Made by a program: the position numbers and the translations under genes
Assembly (NCBI GenBank): GCA_964398185.1
Contig: CAYNML010000007.1
Coordinates: 1 to 64,000, forward strand
Length of the DNA: 64,000 nucleotides
Direction: 5' to 3'
Source of the DNA: Fen-1058 sp964398185
GTDB taxonomy: Bacteria > Chloroflexota > Anaerolineae > Fen-1058
The notes under the pieces: model-generated
What the model saw: the letters and a program-made list of their open reading frames with translations, nothing else
What the model was told of the DNA's origin: nothing
The model's database searches: none
Part shown: positions 16,242 to 25,266 of the stretch, piece by piece
Numbering within the stretch: position 1 is the first letter of the stretch
Layout: every line of letters starts with the position of its first letter

Positions 16242-16832
16242 ATGATCGATGATTCTCTCACCTTCTTGATTGCGGACGACGATCCCGATTTGTTGTGCAT
16301 CGTGAGCGACTATGTGCAGTATTGCGGTCACCGCGTCTGGACAGCCAGCGATGGACAGCAAGCCTTCGAACTAGCCGCTACGCATGACATCGATGCGGCG
16401 CTGCTGGATGTAGTGATGCCGGAATTGTCGGGCATCGATTTGATCCCGCGTCTGCAAGAACTCCAACCGGGGATCACGATCGTTCTCATGACGGCTTATG
16501 CCACCGTGCCGCAAGCCGTGGAGGCGCTGAAGTTGGGCGCGCTGGATTATCTGGAGAAGCCCGTGACCCTGCCCCGGGTACGCGAGATGATCGAACGCGC
16601 TGTGCAGAAAAAGCGGCAGCAGGAACAAGCTTGGGCGATGCTCTCTGGCCGGGAACGCGAGGTGCTGCGGCTGTTGGCCGAAGGCAAAACTGATATGGAG
16701 ATTGCACAAGCCTTGGACCTGAGCAAGCACACGGTAAGCACTCACGTGCGCAACATCCTGGCCAAAATGAAAGTGGAAAACCGGGTGCAGGCGGCGGTAC
16801 TGTGGGATCGCTGGGCGCGCGGAACAGAATGA
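16242..16832 (+). CDS. Response regulator, receiver plus LuxR-type HTH
   Basis: 196 aa. The receiver domain (~7-120) has the acidic pocket ADDDPD, phospho-acceptor D56 in ALLDVVMPEL, a conserved MTAY Thr and the lysine in LEKPV. The C-terminal LuxR/FixJ-type HTH (~133-196) has LSGREREVLRLLAEGKTDMEIAQAL and SKHTVSTHVRNILAKMKVENR. It should bind DNA once phosphorylated. No partner kinase is adjacent. It may control the secreted proteins downstream (16939, 17830), by position only. A weak ribosome site (AGGAGA) precedes ATG 16242. Confidence 0.93.
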   Translation: MIDDSLTFLIADDDPDLLCIVSDYVQYCGHRVWTASDGQQAFELAATHDIDAALLDVVMPELSGIDLIPRLQELQPGITIVLMTAYATVPQAVEALKLGALDYLEKPVTLPRVREMIERAVQKKRQQEQAWAMLSGREREVLRLLAEGKTDMEIAQALDLSKHTVSTHVRNILAKMKVENRVQAAVLWDRWARGTE

Positions 16833-16938
16833 TTACAAAAAATACCTAACTTTAGGGATGACAGCCCGGTGAAGGTGTGATAACCTGTTCGGCAGCGTGC
16901 AGTCTCTTCTAGATATGAGAATCGATTTGGAGGGCAGA

Positions 16939-17820
16939 ATGATGAACCTCAAAAGCCTCATCAAGACTCTGATAGGCAGCCTATTGCTGATTGCCTTTAC
17001 CGCTGGCACGATCGCCTTATTTAGTTCGGCTAGCCGCGCGCCGACGGCAGCAGGCTCCATTACACCGAGTCTCCAGGCGGCGGAATCGTTCGCAACGGCA
17101 ACGCCCGTGCCGATTTCGACTGAACCGCCGATACCCTCACCTTCACCTACCGCGATTTCAACGCCGACTATAGAACCAACGATGCGATTTTATGAAGGCT
17201 ACGCCGTGACGGACACGACGCCGGGTGGCATCACGGTGCTTTCGAAGCACGAAATCATTGTTGTGCCTAACCCGGTAAAATCGTCGCCAGCCGAGTGGAA
17301 GATTTATCAAGACCCGTTCTATACATATACAGTGGCTTATCCGCCGGAATGGTTCCTGACTGCGCCGCCGCCGAATGCCATTGAAGCGGCAAAAGCGGCA
17401 GGCGCCAAGCAGGTGTTGGGGCTGGGAATCATGATCAATAGTGTTGATACTTCCAAAGCACCAGGAACCGAAACGGTTACCCTGAATCCACAGGATAGCT
17501 TGGGGATCGAGATTACGGTTGATGATTACCCGAAAAAACCTCAAGAGACTCTCAAGGAGTGGATGACGCAGCCCTATGACCGAGTAGCGCCTGAAGTTAT
17601 CACAAGCATTGAAGAGACTGATTTCAAAGGACTTCCCGCTTTGTTTGTTCATCATGGATCATTAGCACCAGGTTACGAAAAAGCAGCGCACTTAAGCATC
17701 TACATTGCAGCCAGGGATGGGCGTGTCTTTCGCGTTACGGCTGCACCCGATCCACAAAACACGATTTATTTCGATACGTTCAAGCAGATTCTTGACAGTT
17801 TTACTATCCTTGAAAAGTGA
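16939..17820 (+). CDS. Secreted or membrane-anchored protein with Thr/Pro linker
   Basis: 293 aa. An N-terminal hydrophobic segment (residues 9-30, TLIGSLLLIAFTAGTIALF) is a signal peptide or anchor. A low-complexity linker rich in P, T and S follows (~35-90), then a soluble domain starting near WKIYQDPFYTYTVAYPPEWF. That resembles the PsbP-like/DUF1795 fold of extracytoplasmic proteins (YPxxW early, then a final strand with FDTFKQILDSFTIL). GGAGGG lies just upstream, and either of two adjacent ATGs (16939, 16942) could start it. It precedes the M23 gene by nine bases and likely forms an operon with it. AT-richer than the surrounding genes. Confidence 0.65.
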   Translation: MMNLKSLIKTLIGSLLLIAFTAGTIALFSSASRAPTAAGSITPSLQAAESFATATPVPISTEPPIPSPSPTAISTPTIEPTMRFYEGYAVTDTTPGGITVLSKHEIIVVPNPVKSSPAEWKIYQDPFYTYTVAYPPEWFLTAPPPNAIEAAKAAGAKQVLGLGIMINSVDTSKAPGTETVTLNPQDSLGIEITVDDYPKKPQETLKEWMTQPYDRVAPEVITSIEETDFKGLPALFVHHGSLAPGYEKAAHLSIYIAARDGRVFRVTAAPDPQNTIYFDTFKQILDSFTILEK

Positions 17821-17829
17821 GGCAATAAA

Positions 17830-18717
17830 ATGCACCCGCGACATCTTGTCGTTACCATCAGCATCTTTCTGGGAGCATTAATTGGTTTGACGCTGAGTAG
17901 TGCAGTGCCTGTGGCAACAGCCGCGCCGTCTGGATACAAGATTCCTTTCTTTGGTAAGTCTGTTATCACTAATGGGCCAGGCGAAGGCTTGCACACGGGG
18001 CGATCAGCTGAAGCGATTGACTATACACCCGGTGGAGGTTGGTGGAGCTATGTGGCAGCGACTCAGGCTGGGACAGTCGTATTTTCACGAAACCTCGCCG
18101 ATGGTTTCGGTAGGGCGATCGTTATCCGACATGATAACGGGACTTCCAGTTACTATGCTCATTTATCACAGCGCTCGGTCAATGAGGGCGATGTTGTATA
18201 CCGGGGACAAACCATTGGGGTGGTAGGCAACACTGGTTGTGCTCCTCAGGGTTGTGGTATCCATCTGCATCTTGAGGCTTGCACAGGTGTCGCTGAGCCT
18301 GTGACTGAGAACAATCTTTACAACTCAGGCACGGCTGCCTGGATTCGCGACATTAAAGGGAATGGTTGGTTCCCATGGTATCCAAATGCCGCTCGCAATA
18401 GCGGTCTGGTCGTCTATAGTCCGGGCTATCGCAGTGGCGAGTGTAACGGGACTGGCGCCTTGATTGTCATCTGGCCCAAACCGAGTGAGATCACTGGGGG
18501 GTCCTACATTGACGGCTTCTCGTACCAATTTAGCACATCGGTCACGACCGTTCCTGATACCATTGTAGATGGTAATCGTGAAGATGGCAGTGCGAGCACG
18601 ACAATTGGTATCGGTGTCAAGTACTATTTTCACCTGCGCGTCAAGGATACGAGCGGAAATTGGTCAGCCAGCGATTATCATACGGTTCATGCTGGATCCT
18701 ACTGCCGGAACAGATAG
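17830..18717 (+). CDS. Secreted M23 family peptidase
   Basis: 295 aa. A signal peptide (LVVTISIFLGALIGLTLSSA) is followed by a LytM-type M23 domain (~45-160). Visible are LHTGRSAEAIDYTPGGG (first His/Asp zinc ligands, with wider spacing than the usual HxxxD), YYAHLSQRSV, GQTIGVVGNTG and GIHLHLEAC with the HxH pair. M23 enzymes cut peptidoglycan cross-links or act as degenerate scaffolds, and the ligands here look usable. The C-terminal ~130 residues form a separate beta-rich domain ending in WSASDYHTVHAGSYC, possibly a binding module. Terminated at 18807-18842. Confidence 0.85.
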   Translation: MHPRHLVVTISIFLGALIGLTLSSAVPVATAAPSGYKIPFFGKSVITNGPGEGLHTGRSAEAIDYTPGGGWWSYVAATQAGTVVFSRNLADGFGRAIVIRHDNGTSSYYAHLSQRSVNEGDVVYRGQTIGVVGNTGCAPQGCGIHLHLEACTGVAEPVTENNLYNSGTAAWIRDIKGNGWFPWYPNAARNSGLVVYSPGYRSGECNGTGALIVIWPKPSEITGGSYIDGFSYQFSTSVTTVPDTIVDGNREDGSASTTIGIGVKYYFHLRVKDTSGNWSASDYHTVHAGSYCRNR

Positions 18718-18806
18718 GCATTGAGTGGATCGCTTGCCGTTAAGGCAAAGTAATGCGGAGGAGACAGTACGGGCTTGATTTGCCCGATAGGATTGCTTTG
18801 ACGAGT

Positions 18807-18842
18807 GGCCCTGCGCGGAAAACGTGCAGGGCCGTTTCGTTT
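18807..18842 (+). terminator. Rho-independent terminator
   Basis: GGCCCTGC / GCAGGGCC stem (18807-18814 and 18826-18833) followed by GTTTCGTTT, downstream of the M23 gene. Confidence 0.75.
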
Positions 18843-18850
18843 GGTATAAT
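18842..18850 (+). promoter_or_regulatory. Extended -10 promoter element (TGGTATAAT)
   Basis: TGGTATAAT at 18842-18850, abutting the preceding terminator and 41 bases before the ATG at 18891. No convincing -35. Confidence 0.6.
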
Positions 18851-18890
18851 CGACGCGCACTAAGACGACATCAAATTGAGATTAAAACGC

Positions 18891-19628
18891 ATGTCCAAAT
18901 CACTCGACGCCCTCAGCCTGTACGTGCGGCGACAAGCCAACAATCCGCTGCGTTACATCTGGGAACAATTCTGGCTGTTCATCCTCGGCTGGATTCCCAC
19001 CATTGTGGGGATTGCGATCCGCGGCGTGCTGTATCGGTTGATCTTGAAGATGGACGGCATGGCGGCCATCGAGCACAACGTCCGCCTGCGCTATGCCTCC
19101 AACATCCGACTGGGTCAACGCGTCTACCTCGATTACAACACGTACATTCACGCCTGTCCCAACGGGGTGACCATCGGCGACGACACGCTGGTGATGCACG
19201 GCTCGGTGCTGCACGTCTACAACTTTCGCGGGATGAAGCAGTCGGGGATTCGCATTGGGAAGAACAGCCTCATCGGCGAGTACAACGTCATTCGCGGGCA
19301 GGGCGGCGTGACCATCGGCGACCGGGTGTACACCTCGCCGTTCGTGCAGATCGTTTCGGTCAATCACGTCTTCGACGATCCCAACGTGCCGTTCGTCGAT
19401 CAGGGCATCACGGCGGAAGGGATTGTGATCGAAGACGACGTGTGGATCGGATCGGGTGCGGTGATCACCGACGGGGTGCGGATCGGCAAAGGCGCGGTGG
19501 TGGCCGGCGGTGCGGTGGTGACGAAAGATGTGCCGCCGCTGACGATTGTGGGCGGCGTGCCCGCCAAGGTCATTCGCCAGATCACGGGCGAGAAGACCAC
19601 GGGCGAGAAAACGGTTTATCATTTGTAG
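18891..19628 (+). CDS. Left-handed beta-helix acyltransferase (hexapeptide repeat)
   Basis: 245 aa. After a hydrophobic N-terminal segment (WLFILGWIPTIVGIAIRGVLY), which may associate with the membrane, come hexapeptide repeats of the LbH acetyltransferase type: VTIGDDTLVMHGSVL, IRIGKNSLIGEYNVI, VTIGDRVYTSPFVQIV, then IEDDVWIGSGAVITDGVRIGKGAVV and VPPLTIVGGVPAKVIRQI. The VNHVFDD segment holds the catalytic-type His. Such enzymes usually acetylate sugars in polysaccharide or glycan synthesis. The gene is followed by a glycosyltransferase-like membrane gene. Start ATG 18891 follows the promoter. The C-terminal end repeats TGEKTTGEKT. Confidence 0.88.
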   Translation: MSKSLDALSLYVRRQANNPLRYIWEQFWLFILGWIPTIVGIAIRGVLYRLILKMDGMAAIEHNVRLRYASNIRLGQRVYLDYNTYIHACPNGVTIGDDTLVMHGSVLHVYNFRGMKQSGIRIGKNSLIGEYNVIRGQGGVTIGDRVYTSPFVQIVSVNHVFDDPNVPFVDQGITAEGIVIEDDVWIGSGAVITDGVRIGKGAVVAGGAVVTKDVPPLTIVGGVPAKVIRQITGEKTTGEKTVYHL

Positions 19629-19642
19629 CAACGTTCTGACAG

Positions 19643-19717
19643 GATGACCTGGTGAAGAGATGACAAGATGATCTCGCCGACAAAGCATCTTTTCATCATG
19701 TCATCCGGCCATCTTGT
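19643..19717. repeat. Octanucleotide repeats in inverted orientation
   Basis: Four 8-bp units beginning GATG or GGTG (19643-19674) face four beginning CATC (19686-19717), with an 11-base spacer between. Part lies inside the longest possible reading frame of the next gene. Confidence 0.75.
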
Positions 19718-19745
19718 CAGGACAAACGAAGTGAACGCACTTGCT

Positions 19746-21572
19746 ATGTCACCCATCACCTCTACGGGTCACGCATCACGCCTAACCTCTCCGCGCGCCT
19801 TATTGCTTCTCACCACCGCGTTTGTGTTGCTCATACAGACCTATTGGTTCACTCAAAGCGCGGCGACGCGCGGCTTTGCCACGGGCGATGCCGGTGTGAA
19901 ATTGTGGCAAGTGCAGGGCATGTTGCGCACCGGCGATCTGCACGCGCCGCTAGCCTACCCCGGCGCGATCTATGATCCCGAGCATCAATATTCGCCTTTC
20001 GTCGAACCGTGGAGCATGTGGTTCGAGGGCCAGCCGTACAGCGAATACACCTCGCCCTTCATCTGGCTTAGCGCGCCGTTATATGCCGTCTTCGATCATG
20101 CGGGCCTATTGCTGCTGCCGTGGTTGAGCGGTGCGGCCATCATCCTCATGACGGCGTGGCTGGCGTGGCGCGTGCGGCCGGATCGCTGGGCGTGCCTCGC
20201 GCCGTTGATTGCGGGGCTGAGCAGTCCGCTGCTCCTCTATTCGCTGGAATTTTGGGAACACACGCCGGGCGCGGCATTGGCGGTCTTCGCCCTCGTCGGT
20301 GTAATCAAAGCCGTCGACAGCCGCCGCCGCGCCCTGTGGTTGATGTTGTCCGGCATGGCGATCGGCCTGGGGCTGACGATGCGCGCCGAGTTGTACGTGT
20401 ATCCCGTCGCGCTGGTGATCGGGCTGCTGGCGACGCCCCCGCGTCGATTGAAATCGACGGCTGATAGCGCCCAACGTGTTGAAACACGTTGGGGGCAGAC
20501 GCTGCGCGCGGCAGGCTGGCTGGCCATCGGCGGGCTGATTGCCGCCGGGCCGTGGTGGCTGTATCAAGCCGTGACGTGGGGCAGTCCCTTCGGGCCGCGC
20601 TTGCAGCAGAACGTGCCGGTGCTGGGCGGAACCGAAATGCTGGCGCGGCTGGGCGATTCGACGGGGCGCAATTGGTCAATGCTGTGGCCCGCACAGGGCG
20701 GCGCCCTCCTCGGCGGATTGTTGTTGGCGTTGGGGCTGCTGGCGTTAATTACATATGCGCTGCGGCGCAAGGTATTTTGGATTGCCGATTTTGGATTTTG
20801 GCTTGGACTTGTGCTGCTGGTTGCGATCGCGGTGTTGTTGACCGTCAATGTGCTGCAAGGAGTGCGCCCCGACGATCTGCTCACGACCTTCCCGATCGTG
20901 CTGCTGCTTCTTGTGCCAGCGCCGCGCGTTAACCCATCACCGGCAACGAGCGGCCAGCAGCCAACACCCATCATTCGGTTTCTCCTGGCTGTACCTCTTT
21001 CCTTCGTCATCCTCGTTCTGTTGGTCAGCCCTTTTCAGGGCGGCATTCAGTGGGGGCCGCGCTTCCTGCTGCCCGTCATCCCGCCGCTGAGCGTGGTGGT
21101 GATCGATCGCGTGGGGGGCCTGTGGGGTGTGATCGGTCGATCGCGGCGCGCGGGGTTGGCCGCGGCGTTTCTCGCGCTGTTCATTGCGGGGATCATATCG
21201 ACGTGGCAGGGTGTGCACTTCATGCGCAAGGCGCAAACCGCCAGTGAGTTCATGAGCGAGATGATCCGCCAGATGCCCGAGCGCGTCGTCGTGTCCGATG
21301 CGTGGTTCCTGCCGCAAGCCGCGCCCTATGCGCTGCCAGATAAAATCTGGTATTTGACTGAAGATGAACCAGGGCTTTTCAAATTGCTGCAGCGGCTGCG
21401 CAAAGAAACCACCGAGCCGGGCTTCGTTTACACGTCGGCGTTGACATGGGCGCACATGGATCCGCAGATTCAAATGGGGCCGCGCATTAGACCGGTGGAC
21501 GGCTTCGAGAAGATCCACGTCGATACGGCCACGCAGTATGTAGAAATCAGCCGGTATCAGTTGTTGAAGTGA
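19746..21572 (+). CDS. Multi-pass membrane protein, glycosyltransferase-like (GT-C type)
   Basis: About 608 aa from ATG 19746; an in-frame ATG at 19668 would add 26 repeat-encoded residues. Around 10-12 hydrophobic segments. The first extracytoplasmic loop has FATGDAGVKLWQVQGM, with the aspartate position expected for GT-C enzymes, then PWSMWFEGQPYSEYTSPFIW. GT-C family proteins transfer sugars from polyprenyl donors outside the membrane; acceptor unknown. Two repeats lie in frame: the hairpin element at 20442-20492 (encoding ...RRLKSTADS...) and 7-bp repeats at 20775-20809 (FWIADFGFWLG). It converges on the 21633-23576 gene. Confidence 0.65.
   Translation: MSPITSTGHASRLTSPRALLLLTTAFVLLIQTYWFTQSAATRGFATGDAGVKLWQVQGMLRTGDLHAPLAYPGAIYDPEHQYSPFVEPWSMWFEGQPYSEYTSPFIWLSAPLYAVFDHAGLLLLPWLSGAAIILMTAWLAWRVRPDRWACLAPLIAGLSSPLLLYSLEFWEHTPGAALAVFALVGVIKAVDSRRRALWLMLSGMAIGLGLTMRAELYVYPVALVIGLLATPPRRLKSTADSAQRVETRWGQTLRAAGWLAIGGLIAAGPWWLYQAVTWGSPFGPRLQQNVPVLGGTEMLARLGDSTGRNWSMLWPAQGGALLGGLLLALGLLALITYALRRKVFWIADFGFWLGLVLLVAIAVLLTVNVLQGVRPDDLLTTFPIVLLLLVPAPRVNPSPATSGQQPTPIIRFLLAVPLSFVILVLLVSPFQGGIQWGPRFLLPVIPPLSVVVIDRVGGLWGVIGRSRRAGLAAAFLALFIAGIISTWQGVHFMRKAQTASEFMSEMIRQMPERVVVSDAWFLPQAAPYALPDKIWYLTEDEPGLFKLLQRLRKETTEPGFVYTSALTWAHMDPQIQMGPRIRPVDGFEKIHVDTATQYVEISRYQLLK
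20442..20492. repeat. Hairpin-GCTGATA-hairpin element inside a gene
   Basis: Hairpin 1 CGTCGATT-GA-AATCGACG (20442-20459), GCTGATA linker (20460-20466), then hairpin 2 CCAACGTGTT-GA-AACACGTTGG (20471-20492). It has the same plan as 3724-3772, with different hairpin 1 stem bases that still pair. It lies in frame within the 19746-21572 gene. Confidence 0.85.
20775..20809. repeat. Heptanucleotide repeats inside a gene
   Basis: Five 7-bp units (TTTTGGA, TTGCCGA, TTTTGGA, TTTTGGC, TTGGACT) in the glycosyltransferase-like gene, blending into a hydrophobic segment of the protein. Confidence 0.7.
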
Positions 21573-21580
21573 CATCGCTT

Positions 21581-21620
21581 CCACGCGCCTGAGTTGTGTT
21601 GCTTCAACTCAGGCGCGTGG
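21581..21620. terminator. Bidirectional hairpin between convergent genes
   Basis: A perfect 16-bp stem (21581-21596 with 21605-21620) and 8-base loop between the stop codons of the two converging membrane glycosyltransferase genes. The T-tail is poor on both sides. Confidence 0.75.
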
Positions 21621-21632
21621 TTGGGGGTGAGG

Positions 21633-23576
21633 TCACGCGATCCAGTATCCCTTCGTAAACAACAGCGCCAGCATGCCTTGCAGCAGCAGCGACGGGATCA
21701 AGATCAACCGATCGGCCCACTCGCGTTGGCCGATCTGCGCCAGCGCGATGAAGGCCGGGAACATCGGCGCCACGAAGCGCGGCATGGAGATCAAATCGCC
21801 GCCGACCAGCGAGAACAGCAGCACTGTCAGCATGTACACGCCGTACACCCGCGGCAGCCGCGCCCACACCTCCACGGTCATGATTAACAAAAAGATTGTT
21901 GCGGCCATCACCGCGATACTTTCCGTCGAAGGCACGCCGTTCAAAAATCCGAAGAGATAGTTCGCCAGCGTCGTGCCCGGAAACGTGGGGAATGCTTCGG
22001 CGCGAAGGCCCTTGAAGAACAGCGTCTGAATCTGGAAGTACGGCGAGAAATAGCCGGCGGGTTGACCAAACGTGGCGTTGAGATACAGATTGAACGCCAG
22101 CACGCCCAGCGGCGCGCCAAGCACCGCGAGCACACTAGCTCGTGGTGGACGCACTTCGCCAGCGTCGCGCGCCAAACTTTGCCGCAGCCATTCATACCCC
22201 AACGGCGCGATCAGCAGTGCGCCGTGCAAGCGTGTCAGCCCCGCCAGAAACGCAATAACGCCGCTCCACCACCATTGGCCCCGCCGCGCGAAGTAAAACG
22301 CGCCCAGCACGCACAACAGATACAACGCCTCACTGTAACCAATCGCCAGATAATAGGCTGCCGGAAACGCGATGAGATAGAGCACCGCGCGACGTGCGGT
22401 ACCGGGATCGTCCGTTTCACCGATCGTCAACTTGTACAACGCGAGGCAGGCGATGAATGTGATCAGCGTCGCCACGATCGCGCCACTCACCTCCACGGGC
22501 AGACCGGTAACGCGCATGATCACGCCATTGATTACTGCAAACAACGGAAAGAAGCCCACGTTGGTCGCTTCGCGTTCACCCGCGTATTGATAACCATTTT
22601 CGGCGATGCTGCTGTACCACAGCGCATCCCAGCGATGCCACGTGCCGAAGGCGGCTTGCGACCACGACGTCACCGGCTGGGGCAAGACCTCCGGGCAGCA
22701 TTCGCGCACGCCCGCCACATCGTTGCCGATGATGGGGATCAGCACCAGCATGATGCGCCACATGAGCACCACAGCGAGAATGAAGGTGATGTCGGAGCGA
22801 GGAATGCGTGCTGCGAAAGCCGTACTACGCGCTGCGTGGTGCGTGGTGCGTGTTAAGCGCAGCGCAATCAGCCACGCCCCGCTGATCGCGGCCGCAATCC
22901 ACGCGCTGTTGTGCGCGATCCATAACCGGAAGCCGATCACGCCAATGGCCTCTGCGATCAACACGATCACCGCGATCACCCAGCTCGCGCGGGTACTCAA
23001 CCCGATCGTTCGACTCAGCCCGTAAGTTCCGATCACGCTGGCGATCAACAACGCGTACACCAGCAGCGGCGGCACGATCAAGCCTGGGCCGTAATCCAGC
23101 TTGATCTGATCGACGAAGAGACCCAGGTCGCGCTCGTCGGTGCTGTTGGGCAGCGTATCTTTGGGGCGGAACGTGTCTGAGCGCAGTTCGATGACGGCAT
23201 CGCCGCGCCAATCGGAGGCGGGTAGATCGAAGTCGTAAGCGGCGAGATCAGCGGCGGGCGTGAAGGTGGTGACCTTGTTCCCGTTAAGCGAAATGATCAC
23301 CGGTTGTGCAGTAAACGGTGCAGGACGAAACTCGTGTAGTTGCAGATGAAGTTTCAGCGGCACGCCGCCGCCCGCACCGGGCAGCGTGATCTGCGCCTCG
23401 CCGCTGGTCCAGCGGAACGTTACCCCCGCCGTTTCCTCGTTGCGATAGAAGCCGCGCGTGAGGTACAGCTCTTCGGCGGGCGCAGTCATCTCCAGCACGA
23501 TCGGGACGCGGAATTGATACGCAATCGCCAGCGTGACGGCAGAGATGATCAGCAGCCAGATCCACGGTTTACGCAT
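21633..23576 (-). CDS. PIG-V-like mannosyltransferase family membrane protein
   Basis: 647 aa. An N-terminal membrane helix, a ~150-residue extracytoplasmic beta domain (GVTFRWTSGEAQITLP...), then ~10 membrane segments. The C-terminal two thirds carry PIG-V/mannosyltransferase hallmarks: WHRWDALWYSSIAENGY (catalytic Asp region), NVGFFPLFAVI, YSEALYLLCVLGAFYFARR and LAGLTRLHGALL. Eukaryotic PIG-V adds mannose to GPI; bacterial members act on unknown polyprenyl-linked acceptors. Start ATG 23576 (MRKPWIW) is preferred over 23612. Heptad repeats at 22821-22855 are translated as part of RTTHHAARSTAF in a loop. Confidence 0.8.
   Translation of the reverse strand: MRKPWIWLLIISAVTLAIAYQFRVPIVLEMTAPAEELYLTRGFYRNEETAGVTFRWTSGEAQITLPGAGGGVPLKLHLQLHEFRPAPFTAQPVIISLNGNKVTTFTPAADLAAYDFDLPASDWRGDAVIELRSDTFRPKDTLPNSTDERDLGLFVDQIKLDYGPGLIVPPLLVYALLIASVIGTYGLSRTIGLSTRASWVIAVIVLIAEAIGVIGFRLWIAHNSAWIAAAISGAWLIALRLTRTTHHAARSTAFAARIPRSDITFILAVVLMWRIMLVLIPIIGNDVAGVRECCPEVLPQPVTSWSQAAFGTWHRWDALWYSSIAENGYQYAGEREATNVGFFPLFAVINGVIMRVTGLPVEVSGAIVATLITFIACLALYKLTIGETDDPGTARRAVLYLIAFPAAYYLAIGYSEALYLLCVLGAFYFARRGQWWWSGVIAFLAGLTRLHGALLIAPLGYEWLRQSLARDAGEVRPPRASVLAVLGAPLGVLAFNLYLNATFGQPAGYFSPYFQIQTLFFKGLRAEAFPTFPGTTLANYLFGFLNGVPSTESIAVMAATIFLLIMTVEVWARLPRVYGVYMLTVLLFSLVGGDLISMPRFVAPMFPAFIALAQIGQREWADRLILIPSLLLQGMLALLFTKGYWIA
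22821..22855. repeat. Heptanucleotide repeats inside the PIG-V-like gene
   Basis: Five 7-bp units: CGTACTA, CGCGCTG, CGTGGTG, CGTGGTG, CGTGTTA. Same words as the tracts at 7931 and 13914. Confidence 0.75.
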
Positions 23577-23666
23577 GTTGCAGATCGAGGGGCCATAAAC
23601 AAAACAGGGCAAGCTACGCGTGCCGCGCAGTCGGCGGCACGCGCTCGCCCCGCAGGAACACGTGAC

Positions 23667-25247
23667 TTACGCGGCTTTGTTGCGCGACCGCAGCCCGAAG
23701 AACAGGGCTACTCCCGCCAGCAAAATCAGCGCGCCGCCGCCCAGCAGCGCAATCGGCGCAGAACTGTTGCCGGTGCTCGCCGCGGCCTGCGCCGCGGCCG
23801 CCGTGGGCGCGGGTATCGGCTCAGCTGTCGGTTCGACAGTTGGCGGTGCGTTCACCTGCGTGCCCAGCATGATGTTGACGTTGGTGCCGGCCAGCAGCGA
23901 CATCTGCCACGCCGAATCGGTCGTCGCCAGACGCTCGGCGGGCAGCTGCGTGTTGACGGCATAGCGCCCGTCGGGCAAGTTGGCGAAGCAGTGCGGCTCC
24001 TGCGTGCCGGTGGTGGTGTAATTCGCTGCCGACGTGCCGTCCAGGCTCTTCACGTCGAAGACCACGCCGGCCACCAGCGGTTCATCAGCTTCGCGCGTCA
24101 GGTTGGCGTTGAGATCATCGAAGGCTTGCACGCACAAGCCTGATGTCGCCGCAATCGCCGCAGGCGTGGCAGTGGGTGAAGTGGCGGTGGTCGCGGCTGT
24201 GGCACCCACGGTGGGTGCTTCGGTCGGCGCTAACGTCGGCGAGGGCTGCGGGGTAGCCGTCGGCGCAGCAGTGGCGCTGGGCGCCTGACCGGAAACGGCG
24301 ATTACCTGCCCCACTTGAATGACACTCTCGCGCGTGAGGCCGGGATTGAGCGCCAGGAGTTGATCGAGTGTGAGATTGTAGCGCTGCGCGATGGCCGACA
24401 GCGTGTCGCCTGCGACCACGGTGTAGGTGGTTGCGTCCGGCGAGATGGTCGCTATCGGCGCCGCTGTCCCGGCCGGCTGCGTCGGCTGCGCTCCCTGGGC
24501 GGTAGTGGCCGTGGGCGCCGGGCCTTGTCCCACCACCGTCAGGCTGGCATTGTCCACAAAGGTCTCCAGGTGCAATTCAGGATATTGCGGCGCCGACCAG
24601 ACGAAGACCGTGGCCTTATCGCTTTGCGCTACGGCTTCGACAGATTGTGGGCTGAACGCATCCAGCGGATTAGCAGGCGTCGACCAGACAATGTTCGGGC
24701 TGAACGGATCGGCGCCGCCGGTCGGGTCGATGCCCAGGCGTACATTGTTCTCGCCAGGTTCGTATGAATAACCCGTGCGGCCGGCCCAGCCAAAACAACC
24801 GTCGTTATCACTGCAATTGAATACTTGCGTGAAAGCCGAGAACCGCAAACGCGCACCCGGCGTGAGACCGCTGACCTGTTGCTGGACGCCCGCAATAAAC
24901 ACGTAATACGACGCGCCCCACTTCTGCGCATTGCCCGAGATCGAGCGTGGTGGCACTTCAGGATTCTGCGGCTGTGCTGGAAAGAATACAGGGATGCCAT
25001 AGGGCTTGCAGGTCTCGGGCGCGTTGTCGGGGCATTTTGTGGGGTACGTAACGCCATCCGGCACGAGATACCAGGGCAGCCAGCCGTTGGCGACGCCGTT
25101 GTTGAACGGCTCTTCAAAGCCGGGATTGGTCAGCAGCTCGCCGGACTGCGGCTGGGCCGATCGGGCGTTCACCAAACCGATCGGCAGGGCGAAGACCAGC
25201 GCGCCGATCACAAGCAACACACTGACACGCAAAAACGATCGATGCAT
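23667..25247 (-). CDS. Secreted LysM protein with C-terminal membrane anchor
   Basis: 526 aa. Signal peptide (VSVLLVIGALVFALPIGLVNA), then a beta-rich domain (~35-245) beginning LLTNPGFEEPF, typical of carbohydrate-binding-module-like folds. A Thr/Ala/Pro linker precedes one LysM domain (~275-320: YTVVAGDTLSAIAQRYNLTLDQLLALNP), which binds peptidoglycan. A second linker follows, then a SpaA/SdrD-like prealbumin domain (AFDDLNANLTREADEPLVAG). The C-terminus has one membrane helix (APIALLGGGALILLAGVALFF) and RSRNK, an anchor without a sortase motif. GGAGGA precedes ATG 25247. Probably a cell-surface protein; ligand unknown. Confidence 0.8.
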   Translation of the reverse strand: MHRSFLRVSVLLVIGALVFALPIGLVNARSAQPQSGELLTNPGFEEPFNNGVANGWLPWYLVPDGVTYPTKCPDNAPETCKPYGIPVFFPAQPQNPEVPPRSISGNAQKWGASYYVFIAGVQQQVSGLTPGARLRFSAFTQVFNCSDNDGCFGWAGRTGYSYEPGENNVRLGIDPTGGADPFSPNIVWSTPANPLDAFSPQSVEAVAQSDKATVFVWSAPQYPELHLETFVDNASLTVVGQGPAPTATTAQGAQPTQPAGTAAPIATISPDATTYTVVAGDTLSAIAQRYNLTLDQLLALNPGLTRESVIQVGQVIAVSGQAPSATAAPTATPQPSPTLAPTEAPTVGATAATTATSPTATPAAIAATSGLCVQAFDDLNANLTREADEPLVAGVVFDVKSLDGTSAANYTTTGTQEPHCFANLPDGRYAVNTQLPAERLATTDSAWQMSLLAGTNVNIMLGTQVNAPPTVEPTAEPIPAPTAAAAQAAASTGNSSAPIALLGGGALILLAGVALFFGLRSRNKAA

Positions 25248-25266
25248 ATGCTCCTCCACTGGCAGG

